The notes: a model not told the origin generated them from the sequence alone. A DNA stretch of 64,000 nucleotides from Sabethes cyaneus (GCF_943734655.1 NC_071355.1:74299449-74363448), one strand, 5' to 3'. Positions 1 through 11,135 are shown, counted from the first letter of the stretch. Numbers and translations: made by a program.

Positions 1-470
1 AAATACCAGCCATCGATGAGAATATGATCGATTTTGTGGGCATACTTACGGAGAAAGAAAGTGTTTCAGACCACCAGGTCTCGGGAAACTGCAAAGTTGA
101 TGGATCGATGGTCGATGATCGTTATCGTTCGTGTCGATGTGCAGGCTATGGGGCCCGATCACCGGTCATTCATCACTTCCCTGCCGATTTAGGTGTTCAT
201 ATCCCAGACGACCAGATGACGATCTTGATATTCTGTAGCGATCCGCATTCTGCCCATCATTACGAGGCCCGCTCCACCGCTCTGGTAAAATTAGACCTTG
301 CCGTCACGGATCCTTCGCATCTTCCCGTCCTAGCGACAGATCTCCTGCAGTGCCACGATGTCGATCTTTCGGGGTTCTTACTGATCGAGCAGCACTCTGT
401 AGCCACCCGCGAAATTTAGCGATCCGCAGTTCTGGGTACCAAGATCCATTCCATGTCGCCTTTGTCCACG
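1..470 (-). pseudogene. RTE-clade non-LTR retrotransposon, endonuclease fragment
   Basis: Translating the minus strand shows pieces of an apurinic-type endonuclease as found at the N-terminus of RTE elements. The catalytic-core motif IDIVALQE lies near 340-374. A PVIGPHSLH-like block lies near 140-180, and KIDHILIDG at 1-45, where the fragment runs off the window. Stops and frameshifts break it throughout, so it is dead. In a complete element this domain would catalyse target-strand nicking before reverse transcription. It lies downstream, on the minus strand, of a separate RT fragment (741-1860), so it is probably the start of another copy and not the same element. RTE/JAM1-like assignment is by motif recognition. 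Confidence 0.7.
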
Positions 471-740
471 CTGAATGTTCCGAGCCGACCAAGTCTCGCT
501 GTGCGGCTGCCATATTATAGTGCCGAGACAACACAGTGCCTCCTTCCCTGTTGGTATACGACCTTAGTTGATTACCCGATCTCCGCCAAGATTGATCTTA
601 TTCCGGCTGGTACCACGAAGAGGTAGGGATAGGAGTTGCTGGTTAAGAGGCTAAAGACCACTACGGTGTTTGTGTTGCTCATTATCCCGCCGACCATCAA
701 ACCCGAAACATATGACTCGATCCAAAATTCCTTTGATTAG
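470..740 (-). other. RTE 5' leader and junction with the next RTE fragment
   Basis: On the minus strand this holds a stretch that looks like the 5' leader before the endonuclease. It then passes into a short region where the upstream RT fragment loses recognisable similarity (about 600-740). No open frame of note. The exact breakpoint between the two RTE pieces cannot be set by eye. Confidence 0.35.
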
Positions 741-1860
741 TCACGTCAGTTTATCCGTATCTCCATATTGTTCCATTATTTGCCATAGCTGGTTTTGATT
801 GATTGTATCGTATACTGCTTGAAAGTCGTAGAATATATGATGTGTGGGCATTTCTGCAGAATTTTCCGAAAGGGTAAAATTTGATCCATAGTGGTTAGAA
901 CTCCGTTGAAGCCCGCTTGATAGTTCGCTACGAATCTTTGGGCTATCGGTGACAGTCTGCATAACAAGACCTGGGAGAAAACCTGGCAGACGGTATTTAT
1001 AAGCGTTGTGTCGCGATAGTTGCAGTGATGAAATCGATCATCTTTTTTAGCATTCCTTCCTACCATATTTTGGAAACTACCATGGTAGAGTCGTTGTTAA
1101 CGTTTCTATCTCATATTTTTAGTAGCTCCGTCGACCTTCAGCAGCCTGCTTTCTCCGAGATATGGTGTTGAGACACTCCTTGGTTAACTTCTGTTGCTGT
1201 GCTTGCAACATTGGCCCTCTATACACCGCCAAAGATAGTCCAAAGCACACGACGTTCAAAAACAGCCCAGTGCTTTCAAGTATCCGTCGAGCAACATGGT
1301 ACATATACGTACATGTACATTGAACATAGTACATTTCACATGGTATGGGGGTGAAACCAGATCTTAGGGTTTTTTGTTTTTTTTTTTGTGTGCCAGAAGG
1401 GCATTGGGTTAAAAGGCCACTGCGACAGTCTTACTGATCGTCTTTTGTGGCAGGCCCCGATTGCTGTACATAAATTACGGACCGCTTGTACCCGCTAGTT
1501 GTAATCCTATGCCCCAATTCGGTATTACATTGTTTATAAAGCCAATGACCGTTTTGAGTCATTAGGGTTTTGTAGAGTCCGTAGTCGACCGGTCCACCTG
1601 TCGACCACTTTGTGCTATTTCGAGATCAGGTTTCCATTGTGGTCCCTATACATGTCAGGTTTCGTTTGGCATTAGATCGGAACAGTTGTTCTTGTTCTTC
1701 ATGATCTCTGTCCTCCTTTTGGCACTTTTCTTCCTCAGGATCGTGGTCAACACATTCTGCACTCGTCGATACTTGACCAAATTCTCTTGTAGGAAGTTTT
1801 TCTGAGCTCTCTTTTTTTCTCTCCACGCTAGTTGGCATTGCCCGTCAAATCCAGTCATTA
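741..1860 (-). pseudogene. RTE-clade linker and N-terminal reverse transcriptase fragment
   Basis: Two minus-strand blocks belong together. 1655-1858 encodes a charged linker (WREKKRAQKNFLQEN, later KRRTEIMKNK) of the sort found between endonuclease and RT. 741-1066 encodes RT fingers and palm with YRDTTLINTV, RLSPIAQRFVANYQAGF and DFQAVYDTINQ-like blocks split over two frames. The catalytic YADD/FADD block is missing because the fragment ends near 740. About 600 bp between the blocks is degenerate. Stops and frame changes make it a pseudogene. Confidence 0.75.
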
Positions 1861-1895
1861 CGAATACTGGGGGGTTTCATCGTCTAGCACCGCCG

Positions 1896-3856
1896 CACAG
1901 TGGGACAGTTTAAAAAGAAGACGGACATCGATATTTGTGACGAAACTATTATAAGTATCACCTTAATGTCTTCCGCAAAGTTTCTTCGCTTTATAAGAAC
2001 TTTTTTATAGTATTGGAAAATTTGGGATTAAGGGGATAACACAATAGATAGAAAAAATAACATTTTAGTTTCAAACTTAATGTCTTCGATTGGTAAGAAA
2101 CATGTGTAGATAATATTGTTTTGAACAACTTCACTGAAGACAAAAAGTGGCTATCTCTTAAGGGAAAAAAGTTACGGAGCGAAACTTGCGGGTGGCCCCT
2201 TAATAAGGGTTTTTTCACATAGCTTTTTTATTTCAACTCTTATAAAGAAGAAATATTCTGCAAAGTCGTTGACAATGCGAATTTGCATATTTTTGTAGAA
2301 TATGTGGAAACTCTACAATTGTCTGTTTTCAAGTTGTTTAAATTTTTTGCTTTTTTATTGCAAACTTTACAGAGGATATTTCTTGAGTAGTAGCAGAATG
2401 TAGCAGCTGACTCATAATGTTTTTGCAACATCCACTCTTTATGTGTAAGAATATGTATAAATGACAATGGGATCTCATGGGCCATATTAGTAAACTGCAT
2501 TTAAGTTTATCAGTTTTACAGCACAAAAGAACGTTTAAAGTTGTACAAATCTCATTGTACCTTAAATTAGTTGATTTCTTTTATTAAACATGTCTAACAT
2601 ACATATAAACATAAAAACAATTTAAGGCACGAATGCCATAACCAAAGTAAAAAATAAAATAAAGCCTAGGTCGCTATTTTCCAAACTTGGCCCTTTTTTT
2701 ATTACGACAGACTTTACAATTGTAGGGATAAGGCTGCGATCCTAACGCAGCATCTCCCAGTCGAGATTCGAACAGGCGACAACTGGCTTGTTAGGTAGAT
2801 ATTATTTACTTTGACTCTCAGGAGCAGGTAACATCGAAAAAACGTACGTTCGAGCTAATGTCATTTTTCCACGATTCTCATGTCTCCAACGGTATATCTA
2901 AATATTTTTTTTTAAATCAAATGCATTACAAATTTAAATAAAGCATATGAACAACTCACAAAAATGTTGAGGTCGAATAATTTGTTCTAAATGATCTTTT
3001 CTTTAAAAGTAAAAATGACGCAATAATCTTTTTACAATTCTCATGATGTCTTGGTTTTGAAAGATGATAACTCTCGAATGCATGATCAGAATGTTATAAT
3101 CTTGTTTTCAAAATGTGAAGAATTCTGTTGTAAACGAACTTTTTATATTGTTCATTTAAAACAAATTTCATATGTTGCTCTCGGGATCTAGGTCCACATG
3201 CGGTCTTTCTCGTTGAAGGGTTAAATCTTCAAAACTGAAAAACTTAAGTGCAATTTACTCATATGGCCCATGAGATCCCACAATCATTAATACAGATTCT
3301 TACACATGAAGAGTGGATGTTGCAAAAACATTATAAGTCAGTTGCTACATTGTGCTACTGCTCATGAAACCCCGGTTTAAAGTTTGCAATAAAAAAAGCA
3401 AAAAAAAATTAAACAACTTGAAAACCGGCAATTGTAGAGTTTCCACATATTCTACAAAAATTTGCAAATTAGCACTGTCTATAACTTTGCAGAACATTTT
3501 ACGCTTAGAAAAATTTAAATAAAAGAGCTATGTTAAAAAAAACTAATTTTAAGGGGGTACCCGCAAGTTTCGCTCCGTAACTTTTTGCCCTTAAGAGATA
3601 GCCACTTTTTGTCTTCAGTGAAGTTGTTCAAAACAATATTACCTACAAATGTTTCTTACCAATCGAAGACGGTAAGCTTGAAACTAAAAAATTATTTTTT
3701 CTGTCTGTTGTGTTATACCCTTAATCCCAAATTTTCCAATACTATTACAAAGTTCTCACAAATTGAAGAAACATCGCAGAAGATAGTAAGGTGTTATCTT
3801 TAATAGTTTCGTCACAAATATCGATGTCCGTCTTCTTTTGAATCCGTCCCACTGTG
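1896..3856. mobile_element. Transib-like non-autonomous element, family II copy 1
   Basis: A 1.96-kb element begins CACAGTGGGAC and ends with its inverse GTCCCACTGTG. It is flanked on both sides by CGCCG (1891-1895 and 3857-3861), an exact 5-bp target duplication. The inverted repeats are very long: roughly 1900-2560 pairs with 3240-3856, with scattered mismatches. No transposase frame is visible. Heptamer-like termini plus 5-bp GC-rich TSD fit the Transib superfamily; the rest of the terminus lacks the nonamer seen in family I. A tRNA-derived SINE fragment (2640-2797) sits in the centre. Copy 2 is at 44211-46787. Confidence 0.75.
2640..2797 (-). mobile_element. tRNA-derived SINE fragment (Feilai-like)
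   Basis: On the minus strand there is a tRNA 3' half with a B-box-like GTTCGAATCTC, preceded by AACAAGCCAG. A body follows, ending in GTCTGTCG-type sequence, AAAAAAAGGG and an AT-rich tail. The same head and body recur on the plus strand at 12728-12890. The A box is missing, so the copy is 5' truncated and would not be transcribed from its own promoter. Feilai is a known tRNA-related SINE of Aedes; identity to it is a guess without alignment. Confidence 0.55.
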
Positions 3857-3861
3857 CGCCG

Positions 3862-4327
3862 TCTCGATCTCTCTGACGACCGAGCAAATCTTGTCTCATT
3901 CATCTTCAAGCATTGAAGAAATCTTCAAGGAAGGTTTTCAAAAAATATCAATATATGTTTGACCGCATTTCAAGGTCAAGACTAAAAACACGAGGTTTGG
4001 AGACAGCTTTACCAATACTGATTTTGTGGAATGTGTTGGGGCAAAACATAACCGTGATATACTACCGTCGTCTTCTTGGATGATAATAAATGAGTCAGTC
4101 AAAATGTTGGGGATTATCTTTTTTAATTCCGTTAGATGTACCGTTGAAAACAATAGGAGTGATCTTGTCAGGAAAATTTTCCATCTGATGTAGTTGTTGA
4201 AACCTCGTCTTCTTTTGATTCACCAAAATATAATTTTAGTAAACACGTTTATAACGTCAAGACTACGGTATATGGCGTCCATACTAAGTATTCCTTGTTA
4301 TTTATCCTTGTCTAAAAGTAATGATGG
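3862..4327. other. Unassigned sequence between two transposons
   Basis: About 470 bp of AT-rich sequence between Transib-like copy 1 and the RTE pseudogene. I see no repeat, coding motif or RNA signal. The small open frames here have no recognisable content. Confidence 0.4.
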
Positions 4328-5014
4328 CATTGGAAACAACATTTCGATGCAGTGTTGAATGGTGAACAAGATGGAGCGGTCAGTAGAAATAGAATAACGA
4401 CTGAGGATGATGGACAAGCTGTAGATCCACCAACTTTGGACGAGGTTAGAAAAGTAGCGAGAGAGCTACGAAACGGCAAAGCAGCTGGAAAGGACGGTAT
4501 CCCCGCCGAACTTTTGAAAGTCAGGAGCGAACGGCTGTATTGAGCAGTCCATCAGGTCCATACTAAAGGTATGGACTGAAGATGAACTCCCTAAGGACTG
4601 GTTGGAATGTCGCATTTATAAAAAGGGTCATCGATTCGAATGCAGCAAATATCGAGGCATTACTTTCCTCAATTCTGCATACAAAATGCTCTCCCGAATA
4701 CTGTGAATACTCAAACTGAGGCCGTTGCAGGAAACCTTTGATGGCGAATATCAGTACGGGTTTCAAGAGGGACGCTCCACGACGGACCAAATGTTCACCT
4801 TGCCACAGATCCTCGATAAATTCCGGGAATTCAATTTGCAGACTGACCATTTGTTTATAGACTTCAAGGCTGCGTATGATTTAGTTAAACGAAATGAGCT
4901 GTGACAGATTACACTTGGTTTTCCAACAAAACTGATTAGGCTGATACGTGCTACCCTGGATGATTCAAAATCAAGCGTCAGGATAGCGGGTGAGATATCG
5001 GACTCGTTTGTGAC

Positions 5015-5526
5015 CAGGCTTCCGTCGTGCTCTGCAAAATATCTCAATTCTCGGCGTTTTCCTGGCAAAGCACAGAAGACGAATCGATTTGCTCTCTCTC
5101 AGTCGGATGTTACCTTCTCCGACGCGACGAGTTTTGTTTTGCTTTTGCAATGCTTTGCTGCTTTGCTCTGCCGGCAGGTGAGCATCAGTTTGGTTTCATC
5201 TTTCTTTTTCTGCCGGAGCGCTACCAAATGCATGCTCTTAAGATTACGGAGCAAATTGTTCCAATAATCCATATAATTGCCTATCGCATATTCTCTTTGG
5301 GACACGGAACGAATAGTCTCGTGTCTCCAGTGTGCGAAAAAAATATTAGCTCTGCATGTCGTTGTGCTCCTTCTGCGCAAGATGAGTGGTCGTTAGAGAA
5401 AACAGTGTATTCAGGCATCGTTCGGAGGGAGAGGAAACAGCTGAACAGAAAACGAAAGCTACTTGATCGTTGTGTGAAGCAGATTCCTCTGCCTCTGTAT
5501 GCACCAGATTAGCAAAATGAAGCCTG
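5015..5526. mobile_element. hAT-like non-autonomous element in the RTE pseudogene
   Basis: A 512-bp insert begins CAGGCTTC and ends GAAGCCTG. It is flanked by an exact 8-bp duplication TTTGTGAC (5007-5014 and 5527-5534). CAGG termini and an 8-bp TSD are hallmarks of hAT transposons. Removing the insert and one TSD rejoins the RT reading from the end of one conserved block to the LKEGDGL block. It has short inverted ends and no transposase. A 161-codon open frame (5027-5512) inside has no recognisable domain and is probably chance. Confidence 0.8.
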
Positions 5527-6005
5527 TTTGTGACATTAGATGGTTTGAAGGAAGGTGACGGACTAGGGACTATCGAATTTGCTGTTCAACATTGCATTGG
5601 GAGGTGCTATTCGAAGGGCAGGCGTGCTGAGAAGCGGTATCATGCTCATGAAATCTGATATGCTATATCATCGTGTTAATCGTTACGCTGTGGAAGAAGC
5701 GTACGCGCATCTTAAGGAGGAAGCTACGAAGATGTGGCTTATCATAAATTCTACCATAACAAAGTATCTGGTGGCTGGTAGAGAGCGTGGTAGCCCTTCG
5801 GTGTTGAAAATGCACATTTGACGTGGTTGACGAATTTGTTTACCTTGGCACGTTAGTGATATGTGACAATGATGTGAGTAGAGAAGTAAAAAGGCGGATA
5901 GCGGCTGCCAACAGGGTCTTCTACGGATTACGTAACCAGCTGAGGTCCCGTAGCCTGCAACTCCGTACAAAACTCGCGCTCTATAAGATGCTAATTCTCC
6001 CGGTG

Positions 6006-6044
6006 CACTATGGGGCAGAACCCGAAAAAGCTCGGACAAAACCT
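6006..6044 (+). other. RSS-like left terminus of Transib-like copy A
   Basis: Heptamer CACTATG (6006-6012), spacer of exactly 23 bp (6013-6035), nonamer-like ACAAAACCT (6036-6044). The canonical V(D)J signal is CACAGTG, 12 or 23 bp, ACAAAAACC. Transib transposase is the established relative of RAG1 and its termini are known to resemble 23-type signals, so this is probably the transposase binding and cleavage site. Confidence 0.7.
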
Positions 6045-7842
6045 CAAAATTTTTATTTGAGATATTCTATTAAACTTAATATTCTACGTATAGTAGACAC
6101 ATAATCTATAAGAAATATACATAAATTGTTTTAATAAGTAGTTTTTCAATAGGCATTGAAGAAGGTGAAACACAGTGTAAAAAAATTTTGGAAAATGAAA
6201 AAAATAAATATCATTTAATCTTTTAGTATCTGGCTACGCTGCTGCTTAAAATTCTATACTTTTAAAGGACAATTCACATTAAAAGGATTATAAACTAATA
6301 GTTTAGGTGATATTAAGACAGATTTTTTACTAGTAAGCTTTGTTCTGACGAAGTGTTTTAGAACAAAATATTTGTTATTTTTGGCAATTTTCAATAGTGT
6401 GTAGAAAAATATTTCCACAGATTTCCGCTCTGACACTACCATAAAATCAATATTCAGAGTGTTAACTAGTAATAAGCAAAAAATTAGCTGCTACTAGTTA
6501 CGATGTTCGGAGATATTCAAGTTTTCCGAATGCATGTTTTGCGGCATTTTAGGCTACAAGTTAGTAAATGCGCGCGCCAGTGCGAAGTTCATTCCTGCTG
6601 TATGTTAAATAGTCATGCTTGTGTATGTAAGACATAGCATTATTATCGTTATGAGATACATCGGAGTCGATAAGGGGAATTCAGGACATTGTAAAGGCGA
6701 CCACTTAACAGCTTTTTCCCAATTAGCTCTGTTTCAAGTCAAATTGGCAGTAGAATATGTTCGGTTGGATTTTCAGCTCGATTTAACTAGCCTCCATTTT
6801 AGTCCAACATGTTGATACGTGTTTGCAGGATAAACAGATTGCTATACTCTCTCAGTTACTCATTATTTTTTGTGCCTTCTGCCAGGATTTGGCTGAAGCC
6901 GATGATAGCCTATCTCGTATCCTTTTGCTGCGTATAGCCAAGCTAATAAATTAAAAATTTGCATAAATACACTAAAGCAGATAGTAGGGAAAGTTAACTT
7001 ATATAGTAAACCCTCTACCTGTAATGGACCCTCGGATAAAATTTTTATTTTTGAGGATATATGACATGAAACAGAACGTACTAAACATGACACACATTTG
7101 AGTTAATAAAATTTTAGCTGCATTTCATTATTAATGCCTTAAAATTGATGTTTTCAACAAGTGGGTCCATTATATACAATGCAAAAAATGTCGCCATTAC
7201 CGGACTCTCTCCATGCAAAATACAATTCCTAAAATCCTAAAATTCCTATAATGGACCCGGTCGTTATTCTATTGTAAACCACAAGGGTCCATAAAAGGAA
7301 AATGGACATTCCAATCTGTTTTAAAAATCTGCAAAATATAGAGATTTGCAGCAGAAATTGATATATTTAGGCTTATTCGAAAGTTACTAATATTGTAAGT
7401 GCCATTGGTTGGGTGTTTAGCGTCACGAGTTCAAAATAATGTATAGAAAGGTCCACAAATGGTTGATTTACCGTATACCAGAATAATAATACTAAATTAC
7501 TCTTGATATACAGATTGTGATAATTTGTATAGGAGGTCGTCAAACTACCAATTTCGACTACATACTTAAAAAAATATGTTTGAATATTTAAAATATTTAT
7601 AACTTGATTCCCGTAAGTCCTACAATTTTGGTATGTTCAGTAACTTTACGTAACTTTACAAGACAAACAACTTTTCTGAAGACACAATATTTCTAAAGTC
7701 ATTATTTAAAAAGTTAGATCTCAACGCCATCTATAGGAATAAAAATACAACTACTTAAAATTTACAGAAAGATGCGAAATTTTATAACAAATAATGTTGC
7801 TGAAGACAATAAAGCTCTACAAAGCATATGAAAGAAGTTATG

Positions 7843-7881
7843 AGGTTTTGTCCGAGCGCCGGGTCAATCTGCCCCACTGTG
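7843..7881 (-). other. RSS-like right terminus of Transib-like copy A
   Basis: Read on the minus strand: heptamer CACAGTG (7881-7875), identical to the vertebrate V(D)J heptamer, then a 23-bp spacer (7874-7852) and nonamer-like ACAAAACCT (7851-7843). Both ends of the element therefore carry the 23-type arrangement. The nonamer is identical at the two ends. Confidence 0.7.
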
Positions 7882-8345
7882 CGGTGGTACGGCCAAGAAG
7901 CGTGGATGTTGAAAGAGACCAACCGATGAGCTCGTGGCGTTTTTAAGCGTAAGATCCTGCGATCAATTTTGGCGACATATCAGCCGAAGGAGTGAGGCGC
8001 AGGCGCATGAATCATGAAATATACCGCGTATACAAAGATGCGGATATTGTGAAGCGACTAAAACACTGCAGGCTACAATGGGCTGTCCACGTAGCAGGGA
8101 TGCCGGATGAGAGACCAGCGAAAACAATATTTAGCGGAGAACCCGACAGAGGTCGACGGCTTGAAGTAGACCCCGTAGCCGTTGAATGAGCACTGTTTAC
8201 GTGGATGCTAGAGCAGCGGGTGTTAGGGGCAGCTGGAGAGCGGCAGCCCAAGACCGAGAAATGTGGAAACGACTCCTGAATTCGGCATGGATTCGATAAG
8301 TGGATTGTCGCCGAAAAAGTGAAGTAAGTGAGTAAACGTAATGAT

Positions 8346-8543
8346 GTCAACTACCAACGGGGTAGCAGCATTATAGTTCCATTTATACAAGAGATACACC
8401 CAAACTTTGTTCAGCAATACTGTAGATAATAGCTAGTTCTACTAACGTCCTATACACAACTTTTTCAAATTTTGCTTAACTGGAATGGTAGATGGTACTA
8501 AAAAATGAACCTAAATTAAGTCAAAGTGATCGAGCCTTCCCTG
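8346..8543. mobile_element. Truncated hAT-like MITE, right arm only
   Basis: The last ~60 bp (AAGTCAAAGTGATCGA, ending CCCTG) match the right arm of the hAT-like MITE at 43538-43926, and the part before it resembles the MITE at 57220-57609. The matching left arm is absent. It abuts the AAGTAAGTGAGTAA tail of the RTE pseudogene. The flanking 8-mers (GTAATGAT and GTCATGAC) agree only partly, so the left boundary is uncertain. Confidence 0.5.
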
Positions 8544-8552
8544 GTCATGACG

Positions 8553-10080
8553 GTGTCGTGGCTATCCAAAATTGTCTCAGATTATAAACAGGAAAAGAAG
8601 CCCTTGTTGTGAATCTTGTTACCAGCGGTGTGTGTGTGCCAACATGAGTGGCATTCAGTTTGTAATAATATTTTTTTTGTGCAGCAATAAGAAATATGAA
8701 AATCTGTGCGGTTGCATCAACGGTACGTGCTGCACCTCGTAATTAACCTGTGTTCAATGGCCGATCTGTAGAACGCGACAGCGTTCAGCGTCAGTGTGGC
8801 GTTGAGGATGACGGTGTTACTCGAACATTACTAGCCGTAGTTTTTTTTATGGTGTATGTGTGTAGTATGTGTATGTGCATAAAGTAATAAACTTGTTTTA
8901 ATTACCGCTTGAACTTATCAGCTTACACGATCGCAATTATTGGTAGTAAAGCTTTTTTTTAACCGATGATTCTTTGCATATTTAAAACCGGGTTGATTTA
9001 TTGCAGGTTAATAAAAATTATTGGAATTATGATTCGTGTAACATGTTCGATTTCAGTTGCATTATCTTGTTAACATTCTCAAGCCATCGTTAAAAGTAAT
9101 CTCATCATGCAATCAAACGTGCAAACTTGGTACTATAAAATTAGAAAATCACTTACTCATGAGTGACTAATTCTTCATATTTAACAACCGAGTAAAGTGC
9201 CGAATGTATTTTAAAAGCCAAATGAAACTGATTATTCTGTCAGTGTTCATTAGAGTCTATTAGTTAACGTGGAACCGGGTGGGGTGTCCTATCATAGCTC
9301 AAATTTAGGAAAAATACGGCAGTAATGTTTTAAAAAGCCATTTAGCAGCACACTGTTCACTGAACAGATGCATTCTAATTTATTTATTGTGTTACGCCTT
9401 CGCACTCTTGAGCGACCGCTTGAGTAGCTATAAAATTTGCTGAATTAATCTCAGTGACTGTTTGCAATCTCAATCGGCAAATATAGCGTCTTACGAATTG
9501 CTCAGTCGTGACTTCGGAAGCGTTTAATTGCCAACTCGCAGCCAACTCACTCGTATCGGCGTTAATATAGGCACACATTCTTTAATACTTTGTAGTATAG
9601 AAGTACACACCTTGACCTTGGATAGTTCTCTGACATGACGTCTCAAATCGAGGTGTGCCGGGTATGGATGGGAGAGTCGTTTCACAACCTGACAGTTATA
9701 TATAATTTTCACATAAATCACATTCTAGTAGGAACGGGTAATTGAAACCGAAAAGTCTTTATCATAAGTCAATGAACCTGTTAACAACTGTATATAACTG
9801 GAACAGCAACGAGTTTCCATAACAGTCTAACAGCAGCTTTTTCTGTGAACCACTTTCCATCGTCCATTAGCGCAGCGACATGAAGCCATCATTGGTCGAA
9901 TTCCTGTAGACGACATTGGATATCCTTATAAGGCCGCCCATTACCCACTCCCTGCTTCTCCCCTGTATATCCGCGAAACTGCCACCAGAATCTATCGTAT
10001 TAAAAATAAGATAATTATCGCTGCACAAAGCGTCTGCTACAAAAAGAAACATTGCAGTTTTGTGTCTTCATCGGGAAACC
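8553..10080. other. Unannotated AT-rich region
   Basis: About 1.5 kb with no repeat that I can match elsewhere in the window and no coding signal. A minus-strand open frame at 9867-10052 (61 codons) has no recognisable domain and is probably chance. Confidence 0.4.
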
Positions 10081-10234
10081 TGTTGCCGAGCCGAGAGTTC
10101 CCGCCTGAAGCATCTGTGAAGCAGAAGTTCAACCGGAACGTGATAGATTGTGCCTTCTTGTATTCATTGCCTCTTTTTTATATTTTATTTTTTTAATTCA
10201 ACCCCATTGTAAGTTTCACTAACAGCGAACGAAG

Positions 10235-10440
10235 ACGCGAGATGCGTTGGAATGCAGTCACTCATCAAATGTAGACACTCACTAATTGCCGAGTAGCGGA
10301 TCGCTCAGTCAGTCAGTTCAGTTGAACGAATTGACCAATTGACCGCGCGCGGTGATGGTGCCAGTGCAATTGGAACGTGTATTATAGCGTGTAGGCTGCT
10401 TTATTCGACTTAGTAGCATCGAGTACGATTAATCATGACT
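10235..10440 (+). promoter_or_regulatory. Promoter-like segment with clustered TCAGT motifs
   Basis: A locally GC-richer stretch contains the run CGCTCAGTCAGTCAGTTCAG (10300-10319), which repeats the arthropod initiator core TCAGT several times. GACCGCGCGCGGTGATGG follows about 25 bp downstream. No TATA box or coding exon is seen. It could be an initiator-type core promoter or a short repeat with no function. Confidence 0.2.
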
Positions 10441-10790
10441 AGCGTCTTTAGTTAGTCAATTGAATGCATTATGCTTTTGACAACTCATATGGACTTTATT
10501 ATTCGGATGCACAAAGTTTAGCTGGAATGTTCGTATTAATGCAGTTAAACCTTCAAATAAAAAAGAGATTTGGTTAATCAAAGCTTAAAATGTCTGTTAA
10601 ATATTTTGGTATTGAATTATATTTGTTGTACCCACTAGCCTGCCCAGACACAAACAAAATAAGGCATTCGATCTTTCGGAAGAATTTTATGGCCTGAAAA
10701 AAACTGTAATCTGACTTAAAATTGGTGTAACTGGGCAGGACATTTAGAATTAGATATTAAATTAAGCGCTAACAGAATTTGATTTTTTTT
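10441..10790. other. Unannotated AT-rich spacer
   Basis: About 350 bp of AT-rich sequence with no recognisable feature, ending in the poly-T stretch that borders the SINE cluster. Confidence 0.4.
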
Positions 10791-10925
10791 TATTTATTCG
10801 TATATGACCGCGTAGGTCATAACGTAAACTATTTTGAAAAAGGAGGAAGTGTCTGATGCGAAGTATGATATCGAAGAAATTTCGATAGAAACCAAAAATA
10901 ATAAAATAAAAAAATAAAAAAATAA
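10790..10925 (-). repeat. SINE body fragment, inverted
   Basis: The reverse complement aligns by eye with the body of the adjacent SINE (10996-11135). Shared blocks are TTCGCATCAGACACTTCC-type sequence, TTTTCAAA and ACGxTATGACCTACGCG. The tRNA-like head is missing. With the next copy it forms an inverted pair around a short A-rich spacer. Confidence 0.5.
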
Positions 10926-11135
10926 TGTAACGGGCAGCAGTAGTTTAGTTAGTAAAACATTCGGGTACCTACCGTACGAACGTGGGTGCAAACCCCACCT
11001 GCAATTGCACAACCCGACATATTTTTGTTCTATATCGAAATTTTACAGTTTATCCAATTAATCATTTTTCGTACAGTTACTTACTCCCTTTTCAAATAAA
11101 TTTACGATATGACCTATGCGTTCATATTTATACTA
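10926..11135 (+). mobile_element. tRNA-derived SINE copy
   Basis: The head has an A-box-like TAGTTTAGTTAGTAAAAC and a B-box-like GTGGGTGCAAACCCCAC that closes as a T-arm. A body follows, ending near the TATGACCTATGCG block. These are the internal pol III promoter elements expected of a tRNA-derived SINE. A second, shorter copy follows at 11375-11510. Parent tRNA and family name are not resolved. Confidence 0.55.

Larger units (their letters stand above)
6006..7881. mobile_element. Transib-like non-autonomous element, family I copy A
   Basis: A 1876-bp element inserted in the RTE pseudogene, with an exact 5-bp TSD CGGTG (6001-6005 and 7882-7886). The left end starts CACTATGGGGCAG and the right end, read inward, starts CACAGTGGGGCAG. 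The two ends share about 40 bp of inverted repeat. No transposase frame exists, so movement would need a Transib transposase supplied in trans. Copy B at 54639-57654 is closely similar along its length, and a deleted relative lies at 43946-44210 plus 46788-46812. Transib superfamily assignment rests on the 5-bp GC-rich TSD and CAC(A/T)(A/G)TG termini. Confidence 0.8.
4328..8336 (+). pseudogene. RTE-clade retrotransposon RT pseudogene with two nested insertions
   Basis: The plus strand encodes an RTE-type RT in three exon-like pieces. 4328-5014 carries WKQHFDAVLNG, NGKAAGKDGIPAELLK, YRGITFLNSAYK, GRSTTDQMFTL and FIDFKAAYD. 5535-6005 carries LKEGDGL, LFNIALGGAIRRAG and VDEFVYLGTLV. 7882-8336 carries YGQEAWMLKE, KRKILRSI, RRRMNHEIYR and RLQWAVHVAGMPDERPA, ending in a GAAGTAAGTGAGTAA tail typical of RTE 3' ends. 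Insertion of a hAT-like MITE (5015-5526) and a Transib-like element (6006-7881) splits it. The FADD catalytic block is deleted around 5660, and several stops remain. It lacks the endonuclease, as expected of a 5'-truncated copy. Confidence 0.85.

Noticed and set aside
5027..5512. 161-codon plus-strand gene
   Set aside because: It lies wholly inside a non-autonomous hAT-like insertion and shows no domain; overlapping frames are equally open.
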